From assembly GCF_018918025.1 (NCBI RefSeq), contig NZ_JAHLPT010000001.1:186001-250000 (forward strand): 64,000 bases of DNA, read 5' to 3'. A program made the translations under genes and the position numbers. The notes under the pieces were generated by a model, which saw only the letters and a program-made list of their open reading frames with translations, was not told the DNA's origin and searched no databases. Positions 16,803-24,775 of the stretch are shown here, in pieces. Each line of letters opens with the position of its first letter. Positions within the stretch are counted from its first letter, which is position 1. Origin of the DNA: Oscillibacter sp. MSJ-31 (GTDB lineage: Bacteria; Bacillota; Clostridia; Oscillospirales; Oscillospiraceae).

Positions 16803-17273
16803 ATGCGCAGAAACGACCGCGAGATCACCGACAGCCGGGAGATCCTCTCCATTGTCAATGAATGTAAAGTTATTCGCCTTGCTATGCTTGATGAACAGGG
16901 ACTCCCCTACATCATCCCGCTCAATTTCGGCTACCGCTTCGCGGATGGCGTTTTTACCTTCTACTGCCACAGCGCCAGGGAAGGCCGCAAGCTCGAGCTG
17001 CTGCGCCGCGACCCACGCATATCCTTTGAAATGGACTGCCGCGGCGAGCTGCAGTCCGCCGACCACGCCTGCGGCTACGGCTACTACTATGCCTCCGTCA
17101 TCGGCAGCGGCACGGCAGAGCTCATTGAGGGGGCGGAAAAGCTCGATGCGCTCTCCGCGCTCATGCGCCACATGGCAGGCCGTGAGGATACCTTTACGGA
17201 AGAGCAGGCGCGCGGTGTGGCGGTTCTCGCCATCCGGGTCAGGTCGCTGAGCGCAAAGGCAAAAAAGCATTGA
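16803..17273 (+). CDS. Pyridoxamine 5'-phosphate oxidase-family flavoprotein (NimA-like)
   Basis: A 156-residue split-barrel protein of the pyridoxamine oxidase/nitroimidazole-resistance (Nim) group. It starts MRRNDREITDSREILSIV after an AAGGAGG. Signature parts are RLAMLDEQGLPYIIPLNFGY, the FMN-contacting region FYCHSAREGRKLELLRRDPR, and SFEMDC. YYYASVIGSGTAELIEG follows. The family binds FMN or heme and reduces small molecules. The substrate here is unknown. It is monocistronic, between the divergent spoIIA operon and a terminator. Confidence 0.85.
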   Translation: MRRNDREITDSREILSIVNECKVIRLAMLDEQGLPYIIPLNFGYRFADGVFTFYCHSAREGRKLELLRRDPRISFEMDCRGELQSADHACGYGYYYASVIGSGTAELIEGAEKLDALSALMRHMAGREDTFTEEQARGVAVLAIRVRSLSAKAKKH

Positions 17274-17274
17274 A

Positions 17275-17301
17275 AAAGCGCAGGGAGTCTCCCTGCGCTT
17301 T
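17275..17301. terminator. Bidirectional terminator between the flavoprotein gene and the aldo/keto reductase gene
   Basis: AAAGCGCAGGGA pairs perfectly with TCCCTGCGCTTT around a three-base loop, just after the stop codon and between convergent genes. Confidence 0.85.
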
Positions 17302-17336
17302 CCCGATATGCTCTTTGTTCTGACGGTACGGTGGTT

Positions 17337-18359
17337 TTACTTCCGGCTCTGCGCCAGAACCTCCCAGTAATCCTTGTAGTTTGCCTGCAGCAGCTCCGGG
17401 GTGTTGAGGCCGTAGGGGCACTTTGCTATGCAATGTCCGCAGTGCCTGCACTGCTCGATTTGGTGCATTTTGGCCTGCCATTCCTCGGTGAGCCACGCCT
17501 GCGCCGGCGCGCGGCGCAGCATCAGCGACATACGCGCGCACTGGTTGATCTCGATGCCCGCGGGGCACGGCATACAGTAGCCGCAGCCGCGGCAGAACTC
17601 GCCGCAAAGCTCCCGGCGGTCGCGCTCGATCGTCGCGCGGCGCTCGTCCGTCAGCTCCGCACCCTCGCGGATGCACTGCAAAAACTGATCCAGCTCGCTC
17701 TCCCGCTGCACACCCCAGATGGGCACCACATTTTCCTGCGCCGCCATCCAGGCCGCCGCGGTCAAGCCGTCGCGGAGCAGGCCGCCGGCCATGCCCTTCA
17801 TCGCAATAAAGCCCATGCCGTGCGCGCGGCAGCCCTCGACCAATGCGAGCTCCTGTTCCCCGGCAAGATAGCTGAACGGGAATTGCAGCGAGGCGTATAA
17901 CCCGGAGTCGATGGCCTCCTGCGCCACCGCAAGGCGATGGTTCGTGATGGAAATGTGGCGGATCTTCCCCTGCTTTTTTGCCTCGAGCGCCGCGTCGTAC
18001 AGACCGTCCTCGCCGCCCGGCTTCGGACAGAAGGCCGGATTGTGGAACTGGTAAATGTCGATGTAGTCGGTCTTGAGTGTGCGCAAGCTGGTCTCAAGGT
18101 CGCGCCAGAAGCCCTCGGCGGTCTGCGCGCCGGTCTTGGTCGCCAGCACGATCCGGTCGCGCATCCCGGAAAAGGCCGCGCCGACCTTCTGCTCGCTGTC
18201 AGAATACGCGCGGGCGGTGTCGAAGAAATTGATGCCGCCGTCGCAGGCCTTGTGCAGCAGCTTCACCGCCTCCGTCTCGCTGATGCGCTGAATGGGCAGG
18301 CAGCCGAAGCCGTTCTTTTCGATCACAAGGCCGGTGGAGCCGAATTCGATCTTCTGCAT
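17337..18359 (-). CDS. Aldo/keto reductase with C-terminal 4Fe-4S ferredoxin domain
   Basis: A 340-residue protein. The N-terminal 280 residues form the aldo/keto reductase barrel: GCLPIQR near the N-terminus, FFDTARAYSDSEQKVG with the catalytic Asp/Tyr, and LATKTGAQ with the lysine. The C-terminal end carries two cysteine clusters, CRGCGYCMPCPAGI and CRHCGHCIAKCPYG, typical of ferredoxin-fused reductases of anaerobes. Its natural substrate is unknown. The ATG at 18359 follows AAAGGAGG by 11 bases. A TATACT -10 element lies upstream. Confidence 0.9.
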   Translation of the reverse strand: MQKIEFGSTGLVIEKNGFGCLPIQRISETEAVKLLHKACDGGINFFDTARAYSDSEQKVGAAFSGMRDRIVLATKTGAQTAEGFWRDLETSLRTLKTDYIDIYQFHNPAFCPKPGGEDGLYDAALEAKKQGKIRHISITNHRLAVAQEAIDSGLYASLQFPFSYLAGEQELALVEGCRAHGMGFIAMKGMAGGLLRDGLTAAAWMAAQENVVPIWGVQRESELDQFLQCIREGAELTDERRATIERDRRELCGEFCRGCGYCMPCPAGIEINQCARMSLMLRRAPAQAWLTEEWQAKMHQIEQCRHCGHCIAKCPYGLNTPELLQANYKDYWEVLAQSRK

Positions 18360-18434
18360 AGGTGTGTCACCCTCCTTTGATAGTAAGGTAAGTATAACAA
18401 AAGAACAGGGACTTGAAAAGCCCTCACTTTGCCG

Positions 18435-18463
18435 TTGACTTTCTCACATCTCTCTGCTACCAT
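18435..18463 (+). promoter_or_regulatory. SigmaA promoter of the 47-residue membrane protein
   Basis: TTGACT (18435-18440) and TACCAT (18458-18463) are 17 bases apart, about 40 bases before the gene start at 18506. Confidence 0.6.
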
Positions 18464-18505
18464 AAAAATATCATAGACAAGCCGGAATTTGAGAGGAGGA
18501 CTTTT

Positions 18506-18649
18506 ATGGGAGAGTTCATCTATGAAGCGTTAGCGCAATACGTCACAATCTTCTTTTTCGTCGTTATGGTCCTTCCCGCAGTCGTTATTTTCCTGGGTTA
18601 TCTGATCTATATCGTTGTCATGTGTATTAGGGAAATGAAAAAGAAGTAA
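18506..18649 (+). CDS. 47-residue membrane protein of unknown function
   Basis: It starts MGEFIYEALAQYVTIFFFVV. One long hydrophobic stretch, possibly two short helices, covers residues 12-40, and the protein ends in KEMKKK-like basic residues (REMKKK). AGGAGG at 18494-18499 is correctly placed, and a promoter and a terminator bracket the gene, so it is an independent unit. No family is recognised. Confidence 0.7.
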   Translation: MGEFIYEALAQYVTIFFFVVMVLPAVVIFLGYLIYIVVMCIREMKKK

Positions 18650-18668
18650 TCACACGCCTTATATGGTA

Positions 18669-18706
18669 AACGCCCTGCCGCGGGAGGTCCTGCGGCAGGG
18701 CGTTTT
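18669..18706. terminator. Bidirectional terminator between the 47-residue gene and valS
   Basis: AACGCCCTGCCGC pairs with GCGGCAGGGCGTT and is followed by T residues. It lies between convergent genes. Confidence 0.9.
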
Positions 18707-18715
18707 GGATGTCTT

Positions 18716-21358
18716 TTACTTCTTCATCGCGGCGGCGGAGGCGTCGAGCTTCTCGATGAGAGCACGGAGCTTGGCCGCGTCCTCGCGGGCGCCGTTGACG
18801 ACGGCCTCAGGCGCCTTGGCGATAAAGCCCTGATTCGAGAGCTTGTTCTCAATGCCGGCGAGCTGCTTTTCTGCGTTCGCCTTTTCCTTGGCGATGCGGG
18901 CCAGCTCCTTCTCGAAGTCCACCAGCTCGGCGAGCGGCATCAGCACGCGCGCGGCATGGGTCACGACCTCGATCGAACCGTCCGGCGTGGGGATATTCGC
19001 GTCGGCAACGGTCACGTCGCTCGCGGAGGCGAGGCGCTTGAAGAACGGAATGCCGCGCGCAAAGGTGTCCGCGTGCGCGGTGGCGATGGTGTAATGCACC
19101 TTCTTCGAGGGCGCGACGTTCATCTCGTTGCGGCGGGCGCGGATGGCGGTGATGGCGTCGATGATGAGTCCCATCGCCTCTTCCTCCTGCGGGAAGCTGA
19201 GCTCGGTGCGGTACTCCGGCCACTTCTGCAACATGATGAACTCGCCCTTGTCCTCGGCCGTATGCGGCAGAGCCTGATAGATCTCCTCGGTGATGAACGG
19301 CATGAACGGATGCAGCAGCTTGAGCGTTTCGATCAGCACATAGCACAGCACGTTCTGCGCGTTGATCTTCGCGCACTCGTCGTCGCCGGTCAGGCGAGCC
19401 TTGCACAGCTCGATGAACCAGTCGCAGTAGGTGTCCCAGATGAAGTCGTAGACCTTTGCGGACGCGACGCCGATCTCAAAGGCGTCCATGTTGTCGGTGA
19501 CTTCCTTCACGAGCGTGTTGAGCTTGCTCAGCACCCACTTATCCTCCAGCTCCAGCTGCTCGGGCAGCTCGACATGGTCGATGGTGAGGTTCATCATCAC
19601 GAAGCGGCTCGCGTTCCAGATCTTGTTGGCGAAGTTGCGCATAGCCTCGCACTTCTCAACGTAGAAGCGCGCGTCGTTGCCGGGAGAGTTGCCGGTGATG
19701 AGGTTGAAGCGCAGCGCGTCCGCGCCGTACTTCTCCGCCATCTCCAGCGGGTCGATGCCGTTGCCGAGGGACTTGGACATCTTGCGGCCCTTGTCGTCGC
19801 GGACGAGGCCGTGGATGAACACCGTCTTGAATGGCTCCTTCTTCATCTGCTCCATGCCGGAGAAGATCATGCGCGCGACCCAGAAGAAGATAATGTCGTA
19901 GCCCGTGACCATGACGGACGTGGGATACCAGTACTTGAGGTCGGCGGAGTCCAGATCGGGCCAGCCGAGCGTGGAGAACGGCCAGAGTGCGGAGGAGAAC
20001 CAGGTGTCGAGCACGTCCTCCTCGCGGGTGAGGTGCGTGCTGCCGCACTTTTCGCACTTGCTTGGGTCCTCGCGGCTGACATTGATGTGGCCGCAGTCGT
20101 CGCAGTACCACGCGGGGATCTGGTGACCCCACCACAGCTGGCGGGAGATGCACCAGTCATGCACATTCTCCATCCAGTTGATATAGGTCTTGGTGAAGCG
20201 CTCGGGCACAAACTTGATGGTGCCGTCCTGCACGACGCGGATGGCCTCCTTGGCGAGCGGCTCCATCTTCACGAACCACTGCGCGGAGATGAGGGGCTCG
20301 ACATCGTTGTGGCAGCGGTAGCAGGTGCCGACGTTGTGGGAGTACGGCTCGGTCTTGACGAGGTAGCCCTGCTCCTCAAGGTCCTTGACGATGGCATTAC
20401 GGCACTCGTAGCGGTCCATGCCGTTGTAGGGGCCGCCGTTTTCGTTGATGGTGCCGTCGTCGGCGATAACGCGGATGACCTCAAGGTTGTGGCGCAGGCC
20501 GACCTCGAAGTCGTTCGGGTCGTGGGCGGGGGTCATCTTGACCGCGCCCGTGCCGAAGCCGATCTCGCAGTACTCGTCGCCCACGATGGGAATCTCGCGG
20601 TTCATGATCGGCAGGATGCACTTCTTGCCGATGAGGTGCTTGAACTTCTCGTCCTCGGGGTTGACCGCGACGCCGGTATCGCCCATCATCGTCTCAGGAC
20701 GGGTGGTGGCGACGACGATGTCGCCGCTGCCGTCGGCGAGCGGGTAGCGGATATACCAGAGGTGACCGGGCTTATCGACGTACTCGACCTCCGCGTCGGA
20801 CAGCGCCGTCAGGCAATGCGGGCACCAGTTGATGATGCGGCTGCCCTTATAAATGAGGCCCTTGTCGTACAGCTCGCAGAAGGTCTCGCGCACGGCCCTG
20901 GAGCAGCCCTCGTCCATCGTGAAGCGGGAGCGGGACCAGTCGCAGCTCGCGCCCATCTTCTTCTGCTGCTCGACGATGCGGTTGCCGTACTTTTCCTTCC
21001 ATTCCCACACGCGCTGAAGGAACTTCTCGCGGCCAAGGTCGTAGCGGGTCAGGCCCTCCTTGGTGCGCAGCTCCTCCTCGACCTTGATCTGCGTGGCGAT
21101 GCCCGCGTGGTCGGTGCCGGGGAGCCACAGCGCCTCATAGCCCTGCATCCGCTTGAAGCGGGTCAGGATATCCTGCAGCGTCGCATCCATCGCGTGGCCC
21201 ATGTGCAGCTGGCCGGTGACGTTCGGCGGCGGCATGACGATGGAAAACGGCTTCTTGTCGGGGTCCGGGGTCGCCTTGAAGCAGTCGTTGTCCATCCACA
21301 TCCGGTAGATGCGGCCCTCGACCTGCTGGGGCTCATACACTTTCGGTAGCTCTTTCAT
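18716..21358 (-). CDS. valS: Valyl-tRNA synthetase
   Basis: An 880-residue class I synthetase that charges tRNA-Val. PPPNVTGQLHMGHAMD carries the HIGH-type motif near residue 50, and GRKMSKSLGNGIDPLE is the KMSKS loop. The editing domain (TTRPETMMGDTGVAV) lies between, and the C-terminal coiled coil (ELARIAKEKANAEKQLAGIE) is typical of ValRS. It is the last gene of a three-gene operon whose leader is a valine T-box, so its expression should rise when uncharged tRNA-Val accumulates. Confidence 0.97.
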   Translation of the reverse strand: MKELPKVYEPQQVEGRIYRMWMDNDCFKATPDPDKKPFSIVMPPPNVTGQLHMGHAMDATLQDILTRFKRMQGYEALWLPGTDHAGIATQIKVEEELRTKEGLTRYDLGREKFLQRVWEWKEKYGNRIVEQQKKMGASCDWSRSRFTMDEGCSRAVRETFCELYDKGLIYKGSRIINWCPHCLTALSDAEVEYVDKPGHLWYIRYPLADGSGDIVVATTRPETMMGDTGVAVNPEDEKFKHLIGKKCILPIMNREIPIVGDEYCEIGFGTGAVKMTPAHDPNDFEVGLRHNLEVIRVIADDGTINENGGPYNGMDRYECRNAIVKDLEEQGYLVKTEPYSHNVGTCYRCHNDVEPLISAQWFVKMEPLAKEAIRVVQDGTIKFVPERFTKTYINWMENVHDWCISRQLWWGHQIPAWYCDDCGHINVSREDPSKCEKCGSTHLTREEDVLDTWFSSALWPFSTLGWPDLDSADLKYWYPTSVMVTGYDIIFFWVARMIFSGMEQMKKEPFKTVFIHGLVRDDKGRKMSKSLGNGIDPLEMAEKYGADALRFNLITGNSPGNDARFYVEKCEAMRNFANKIWNASRFVMMNLTIDHVELPEQLELEDKWVLSKLNTLVKEVTDNMDAFEIGVASAKVYDFIWDTYCDWFIELCKARLTGDDECAKINAQNVLCYVLIETLKLLHPFMPFITEEIYQALPHTAEDKGEFIMLQKWPEYRTELSFPQEEEAMGLIIDAITAIRARRNEMNVAPSKKVHYTIATAHADTFARGIPFFKRLASASDVTVADANIPTPDGSIEVVTHAARVLMPLAELVDFEKELARIAKEKANAEKQLAGIENKLSNQGFIAKAPEAVVNGAREDAAKLRALIEKLDASAAAMKK

Positions 21359-21394
21359 TGGTTTTCTCCTGTCTTTATGGTAAATTTCTGATTT

Positions 21395-22030
21395 TTAATG
21401 CTTGAAAAGCTGATACTTGGCCTTCATGAGCTGCTTTTGGCGGCGCTCGGAAATGTCGTAGTATTCCACGGTCTTATCGCCCTTGAGCCAGCGATCCATG
21501 CAGCTGCGGAACTCCTCGACCGTGCCCTCGCGGAGCGCGTCCTTGGGCAGCGCAAGGTATTGTCTGGAGCGCCCGCCGCCGCGGCAAAGCTCAAAAATGC
21601 GGTCGCTCTCGGTCACGCGGTTGAGATTTTGGAAGTCCCACTCGCCGACCTTGCCGTCCTCGTTGTAAATTTCAACGGCGGGGCTGTCCTCGGTGATCTC
21701 AATGCGCAGCACCTTATTCAGGTCGGCGTAGGTCTGATCCCTCCGCCCACGGTAGAGCAGCTTGAGAAACGCCTTGGGGTTGCCGCTCGTATAGTCCAGA
21801 TAGCCCTGCTGGAACAGGATCACGCCGACGACCAGCGCCGCGACCTGCACGGCCTCCGTCATGTCCTTATGCCGGAATACGACGATCAGGACACACAGCA
21901 CGACCGTCGCCGCGCACAGTATGACAGCCCTCGTCCAGTTGCGCTTGCGGTTGCTGACGTGGCGCAGCAGGATCTCCTGCTCGGCGGCGAGATCGTAGTC
22001 GCTCGCCTTGGCTTCAAATACGAATTTCAT
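21395..22030 (-). CDS. YcxB-like membrane protein, unknown function
   Basis: A 211-residue protein starting MKFVFEAKASDYDL. AGGAGAG lies just upstream of the ATG at 22030, and a longer open frame upstream overlaps the neighbouring gene and is rejected. Two membrane helices lie near residues 37-85 (AVILCAATVVLCVLIVVF, then VAALVVGVILFQQGYLDY). The cytoplasmic part resembles the YcxB C-terminal layout, with EIYNEDGKVGEW and CRGGGRSRQYLALPKDAL. It is related in plan to the preceding gene, so the pair may be a duplicated membrane module. It is controlled by the valine T-box together with valS. Confidence 0.65.
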   Translation of the reverse strand: MKFVFEAKASDYDLAAEQEILLRHVSNRKRNWTRAVILCAATVVLCVLIVVFRHKDMTEAVQVAALVVGVILFQQGYLDYTSGNPKAFLKLLYRGRRDQTYADLNKVLRIEITEDSPAVEIYNEDGKVGEWDFQNLNRVTESDRIFELCRGGGRSRQYLALPKDALREGTVEEFRSCMDRWLKGDKTVEYYDISERRQKQLMKAKYQLFKH

Positions 22031-22062
22031 CTTCTCTCTCCTGTTATCGTTTTGATTTTCGC

Positions 22063-22587
22063 TCAGATATATTCCACCGTTTTGCCGGTCTTGGCCTCGA
22101 TGAACGCGCGGAAGTCCGCACTGTCGCCGACCACAAAGCGATCCTTCGGCAGGATATAGGCGTGCAGCTTGTCCACAAAGAGGAAATAGCGGTCCCGATA
22201 GTGATACAAGCGCTCGAACGCATGATACGGCACCGATGCCGCGGCCTTGCTGCTGCTCTGCGCCAGCCCCTCGTCGCTGAACTTTATCGTCAAGTTCTCG
22301 ACCTGAAGCGTCTGTTTCCTTGTGCCCCATGCGTTGATTCGGTTGTAGAAAACAGAGACGAGGAGCAGGATCACGCCCAATAAGATCCATACGATGCCAT
22401 TCAGCGTCATCCCCGGCAGCGTCAGAACAGCTACGCCGCTCCCTAAAATCCCCATCCCCAAGACCGTGCAGAAGATGCGCATGATGCGGCTGCGCCACTT
22501 GCGCATGATCCTGCTCGACAGCTTGCTGAGAGCCAGAATATCTTCCTTCCGGTAGCTGTGGTCAAAGCGCAGCACAAAGTAGTCCAT
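22063..22587 (-). CDS. YcxB-like membrane protein
   Basis: A 174-residue protein, first gene after the T-box. It starts MDYFVLRFDHSYRKEDIL. Two membrane helices lie near residues 35-80, and the C-terminal segment (YHAFERLYHYRDRYFLFVDK, then AYILPKDRF) matches the YcxB-like domain found in Firmicute membrane proteins. Its biochemical role is not known. It and the next gene share this organisation and precede valS, giving the T-box three regulated genes, two of them not obviously related to valine. Confidence 0.75.
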   Translation of the reverse strand: MDYFVLRFDHSYRKEDILALSKLSSRIMRKWRSRIMRIFCTVLGMGILGSGVAVLTLPGMTLNGIVWILLGVILLLVSVFYNRINAWGTRKQTLQVENLTIKFSDEGLAQSSSKAAASVPYHAFERLYHYRDRYFLFVDKLHAYILPKDRFVVGDSADFRAFIEAKTGKTVEYI

Positions 22588-22604
22588 AGAGCCTTCCTTT
22601 CAAA

Positions 22605-22845
22605 GAAAAACGCCCTGAGCATTTCTGCTCAGGGCGAACCAAAAAGTCCGTGTTACCACCTGAATTCCCGCCCGGTCGGCGGACACTCGCGACTCTGTAA
22701 CGGGAGTTCCCGTCCGGCCTACTGCATCGTTCAGCCCGGCTGCTCCGCGGTGACTTCGGCGGCCCGCTCACGAGGGACTTGCACCATCCGCCCTCTCTCT
22801 GTGCTTCGTGAGCCGCGTACTCTTCCGCTTCCTTGCATTTTCGGC
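22605..22845 (-). ncRNA. T-box riboswitch, valine-specific (specifier GUC)
   Basis: The leader of the YcxB-like/valS operon. The T-box sequence lies at 22648-22661 (AGGTGGTAACACGG on the minus strand). Its UGGU bulge would pair with the ACCA end of tRNA-Val with discriminator A. It is followed by a perfect 10-bp terminator stem (22611-22636, CGCCCTGAGC and complement) and a T-run. In Stem I the AGTA and GAA bulges that form the loop-E motif are visible, and GAA is followed by GTC then A. This puts the specifier at 22752-22754 as GUC (valine), in agreement with valS downstream. Confidence 0.92.
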
Positions 22846-22849
22846 TGTT

Positions 22850-22878
22850 ATTATATGCAATATTGACCGATTTGTCAA
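22850..22878 (-). promoter_or_regulatory. SigmaA promoter of the T-box/valS operon
   Basis: Consensus TTGACA (22873-22878) and TATAAT (22850-22855) on the minus strand are separated by 17 bases. The -35 overlaps the end of sigE. Constitutive strength fits control by attenuation. Confidence 0.9.
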
Positions 22879-23594
22879 GACATCTTGAGAATCTCGCGCT
22901 TGAGCCGCGCGATGATACGCTTTTCCAGTCTTGAGATGTAGCTTTGCGAAATGCCGAGGTAGTCGGCGACCTCCTTCTGCGTCTTTTCCTCCCGCCCGCC
23001 GAGGCCGAAGCGCAGCGTGATGATCTCACGCTCGCGCTCGGAAAGTCGGCTGACCGCGGTCGTCAGCAGCTGGCGGTCCACGTCGTCCTCGATGGGGCGA
23101 AGCACCGTGTCGCCGTCCGTGCCGAGAATATCCGAGAGCAGCAGCTCGTTGCCGTCCCAGTCCGTGTTGAGCGGCTCGTCGAAGCTGACCTCGACCTTCT
23201 GATTGGCGTTTTTGCGCAGATACATGAGTATTTCGTTCTCGATGCAGCGCGAGGCATAGGTCGCGAGCTTGATGTTCTTGTCGCTGCGGTAGGTGTTGAT
23301 GGCCTTGATGAGACCGATGGTGCCGATGGAGATAAGATCCTCGATGTTGATGCCGGTGTTGTCGAAGCGGCGGGCGATGTAGGCGACGAGACGGAGATTG
23401 TGCTCAATGAGGATCTGCCGCACCTCAAAGTCGCCCTCGTCGAGCCGCGCGAGCATCTGTGCCTCCACGTCGCGCGAGAGCGGCGGCGGGAGCGAATCGC
23501 TGCCGCCGATGTAGAAGATGCCGCTGCGCGGCAGCAGGCCGCACCGTGCAAGCCGCGCGCAGAGCCTATCCCAAAGCCGCCTGAACCAACTCAT
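22875..23594 (-). CDS. sigE: RNA polymerase sporulation sigma factor SigE (pro-SigmaE)
   Basis: A 239-residue mother-cell sigma factor. The N-terminal pro-sequence is amphipathic and basic ([19 protein letters not shown]) and is followed by [14 protein letters not shown], matching the region cleaved by SpoIIGA in its homologues. Region 2 reads [20 protein letters not shown] and [18 protein letters not shown], and region 4 ends [14 protein letters not shown]. It overlaps spoIIGA by 29 bases, the standard spoIIG operon. Confidence 0.95.
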   Translation of the reverse strand: MSWFRRLWDRLCARLARCGLLPRSGIFYIGGSDSLPPPLSRDVEAQMLARLDEGDFEVRQILIEHNLRLVAYIARRFDNTGINIEDLISIGTIGLIKAINTYRSDKNIKLATYASRCIENEILMYLRKNANQKVEVSFDEPLNTDWDGNELLLSDILGTDGDTVLRPIEDDVDRQLLTTAVSRLSEREREIITLRFGLGGREEKTQKEVADYLGISQSYISRLEKRIIARLKREILKMS

Positions 23595-24372
23595 GTGCCC
23601 CCTCCTGTTCCTCCATGCGCCATACGCCCTGAAAGCCGCTGTCGCCGTAAATGTCCGGCGAAACGGCGACCAGCCGCCGTCCCAAGTCCCTGCCGTTCAC
23701 GCGAATGCTGTCGCAGTAAAACGTCCGTAGCGTCCCGCTGCCGCCCGCCGTCGTGCAGGAAAGCGTTATGTAACCCTCCTCACGCTCCGGCAGCAGCGCG
23801 CGCAGGGCGCTCTGCCCGATGACCGGAACGCTCTCCCCGGTGAGGGGATCGGTGAGCAGATTGCCGCTGTCGTGCAGCAGTCGAAGCGTGACGGTCTTCC
23901 CGCCGCGCGTGAGCGTTACGCGCAGCAGCTCCCCACCGTCGTGCCGCGCTCCGCCGCGAAAAACGGTCGAGAGCAGCAGATAGGTCACGCCCATCGCGCC
24001 GAGCAGCACGCCCCACGGAAGCTGTGCAAAGATCACGCCGCGCGCGACGCGCTCCAATGTGCCGCAACATTGGCCGAGCAGCAGCACACCTCCGCCGAGA
24101 GCGCAGGAGAGCAGCAGCGTCAGCAGCCCCAGTTTGAATGCCCGTCCCGTGCCGCGGAAGGCGAGCAGCGCCATCCCGACGAACGCCGCAGCGGTCTGCC
24201 ACGGCGAGCACGGCAGAACGAGCCGGAGCACGGCGTAGGCCGCGCCGAAGGCCGCCGCACCGAGGAGCCGCAGCCGCGGCACCGTCCGCCCCGCGAGCCG
24301 CGCCGCCGACAGCAGCAGCAGATAGTCCGCCGCGCCGTTCACCAGCGCCGCAAGGTCCCAGTAGACCACCAT
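23566..24372 (-). CDS. spoIIGA: Sporulation sigma-E factor-processing peptidase SpoIIGA
   Basis: A membrane-embedded aspartic protease of about 268 residues that matures pro-SigmaE. Five hydrophobic helices fill the first half. The C-terminal domain carries the catalytic stretch [20 protein letters not shown], whose D-S-G is the active-site aspartate motif. The start [20 protein letters not shown] at 24372 is chosen by family resemblance. An ATG three codons earlier is also possible, as both lie after a G-rich ribosome site. It overlaps sigE, which it activates. Confidence 0.9.
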   Translation of the reverse strand: MVVYWDLAALVNGAADYLLLLSAARLAGRTVPRLRLLGAAAFGAAYAVLRLVLPCSPWQTAAAFVGMALLAFRGTGRAFKLGLLTLLLSCALGGGVLLLGQCCGTLERVARGVIFAQLPWGVLLGAMGVTYLLLSTVFRGGARHDGGELLRVTLTRGGKTVTLRLLHDSGNLLTDPLTGESVPVIGQSALRALLPEREEGYITLSCTTAGGSGTLRTFYCDSIRVNGRDLGRRLVAVSPDIYGDSGFQGVWRMEEQEGAHELVQAALG

Positions 24373-24402
24373 GCCGGTCATCCCCCCCTCTTCCGTGCCG
24401 TC

Positions 24403-24436
24403 AGCATACCACAGCGCGGACGCGGAAAAAGGACGA
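24403..24436 (-). promoter_or_regulatory. Candidate spoIIG promoter, Spo0A type
   Basis: TATGCT (24403-24408) lies 22 bases from a -35 position covered by GGACGAA (plus strand, 24431-24437), one mismatch from a 0A box. This spacing is characteristic of spoIIG promoters. The match is imperfect. Confidence 0.4.
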
Positions 24437-24439
24437 AAC

Positions 24440-24472
24440 AGGGCCGTCCGCACAAAATGTACGGACGGCCCT
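24440..24472 (-). terminator. Terminator after the Prli42-like gene
   Basis: AGGGCCGTCCG pairs with CGGACGGCCCT and is followed by a short T stretch on the minus strand. It separates the rarA operon from spoIIGA. Confidence 0.7.
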
Positions 24473-24486
24473 GCATTCAATTCTTA

Positions 24487-24579
24487 TTATACAAGAAACG
24501 GAATGACCATGCTCGCGAGCAGCGAGACGATCATCACGACCACCAGAATGAGCGCCATCGCGCGCGTTTTCTTATTCAT
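24487..24579 (-). CDS. 30-residue membrane miniprotein (Prli42/DUF4044-like)
   Basis: It begins MNKKTRAMALILVVVMIVSL. A positively charged N-terminus is followed by a single membrane helix reaching the C-terminus. Length and layout match the stressosome-associated Prli42/DUF4044 miniproteins of Firmicutes. GGAGG lies nine bases upstream and the gene overlaps the end of the DUF951 gene by eight bases, so translation is probably coupled. The identification rests on shape and position, not on strong sequence motifs. Confidence 0.65.
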   Translation of the reverse strand: MNKKTRAMALILVVVMIVSLLASMVIPFLV

Positions 24580-24775
24580 CGGCTTTCTCCTCCCGTTCGA
24601 GAATCTTCTTAATGCCCTTCTCTGCCTTGGCGCGCGGCAGCATCACCTCATGGCCGCAGCCGGTGCATCTGAGCTTCACGTCCATACCCACGCGTGTGAT
24701 CTCAAAGATCTTCTCGCCGCAGGGGTGCGGCTTTTTCATTTCGACCCTGTCGCGGAGCCTAATGTCCATCGGCAT
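24572..24775 (-). CDS. DUF951-family protein
   Basis: A 67-residue cytoplasmic protein. The segments RVEMKKPHPCGEKIFEITR and RCTGCGHEVMLPRAK, with one Cys and a CxxC pair that could bind zinc, are diagnostic of DUF951, a small protein conserved through Firmicutes. The start at 24775 has GGAGG nine bases upstream and lies inside the end of rarA. The ATG six bases later has poor spacing. Function is unknown, although the family is often next to DNA replication or ParB genes. Confidence 0.88.
   Translation of the reverse strand: MPMDIRLRDRVEMKKPHPCGEKIFEITRVGMDVKLRCTGCGHEVMLPRAKAEKGIKKILEREEKADE

Noticed and set aside
18956-21349. A ~800-codon plus-strand frame opposite valS
   Set aside because: It mirrors valS codons. 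The protein is Val/Gly/Asp/Leu-biased without domains. It is an antisense artefact of GC-biased third positions.
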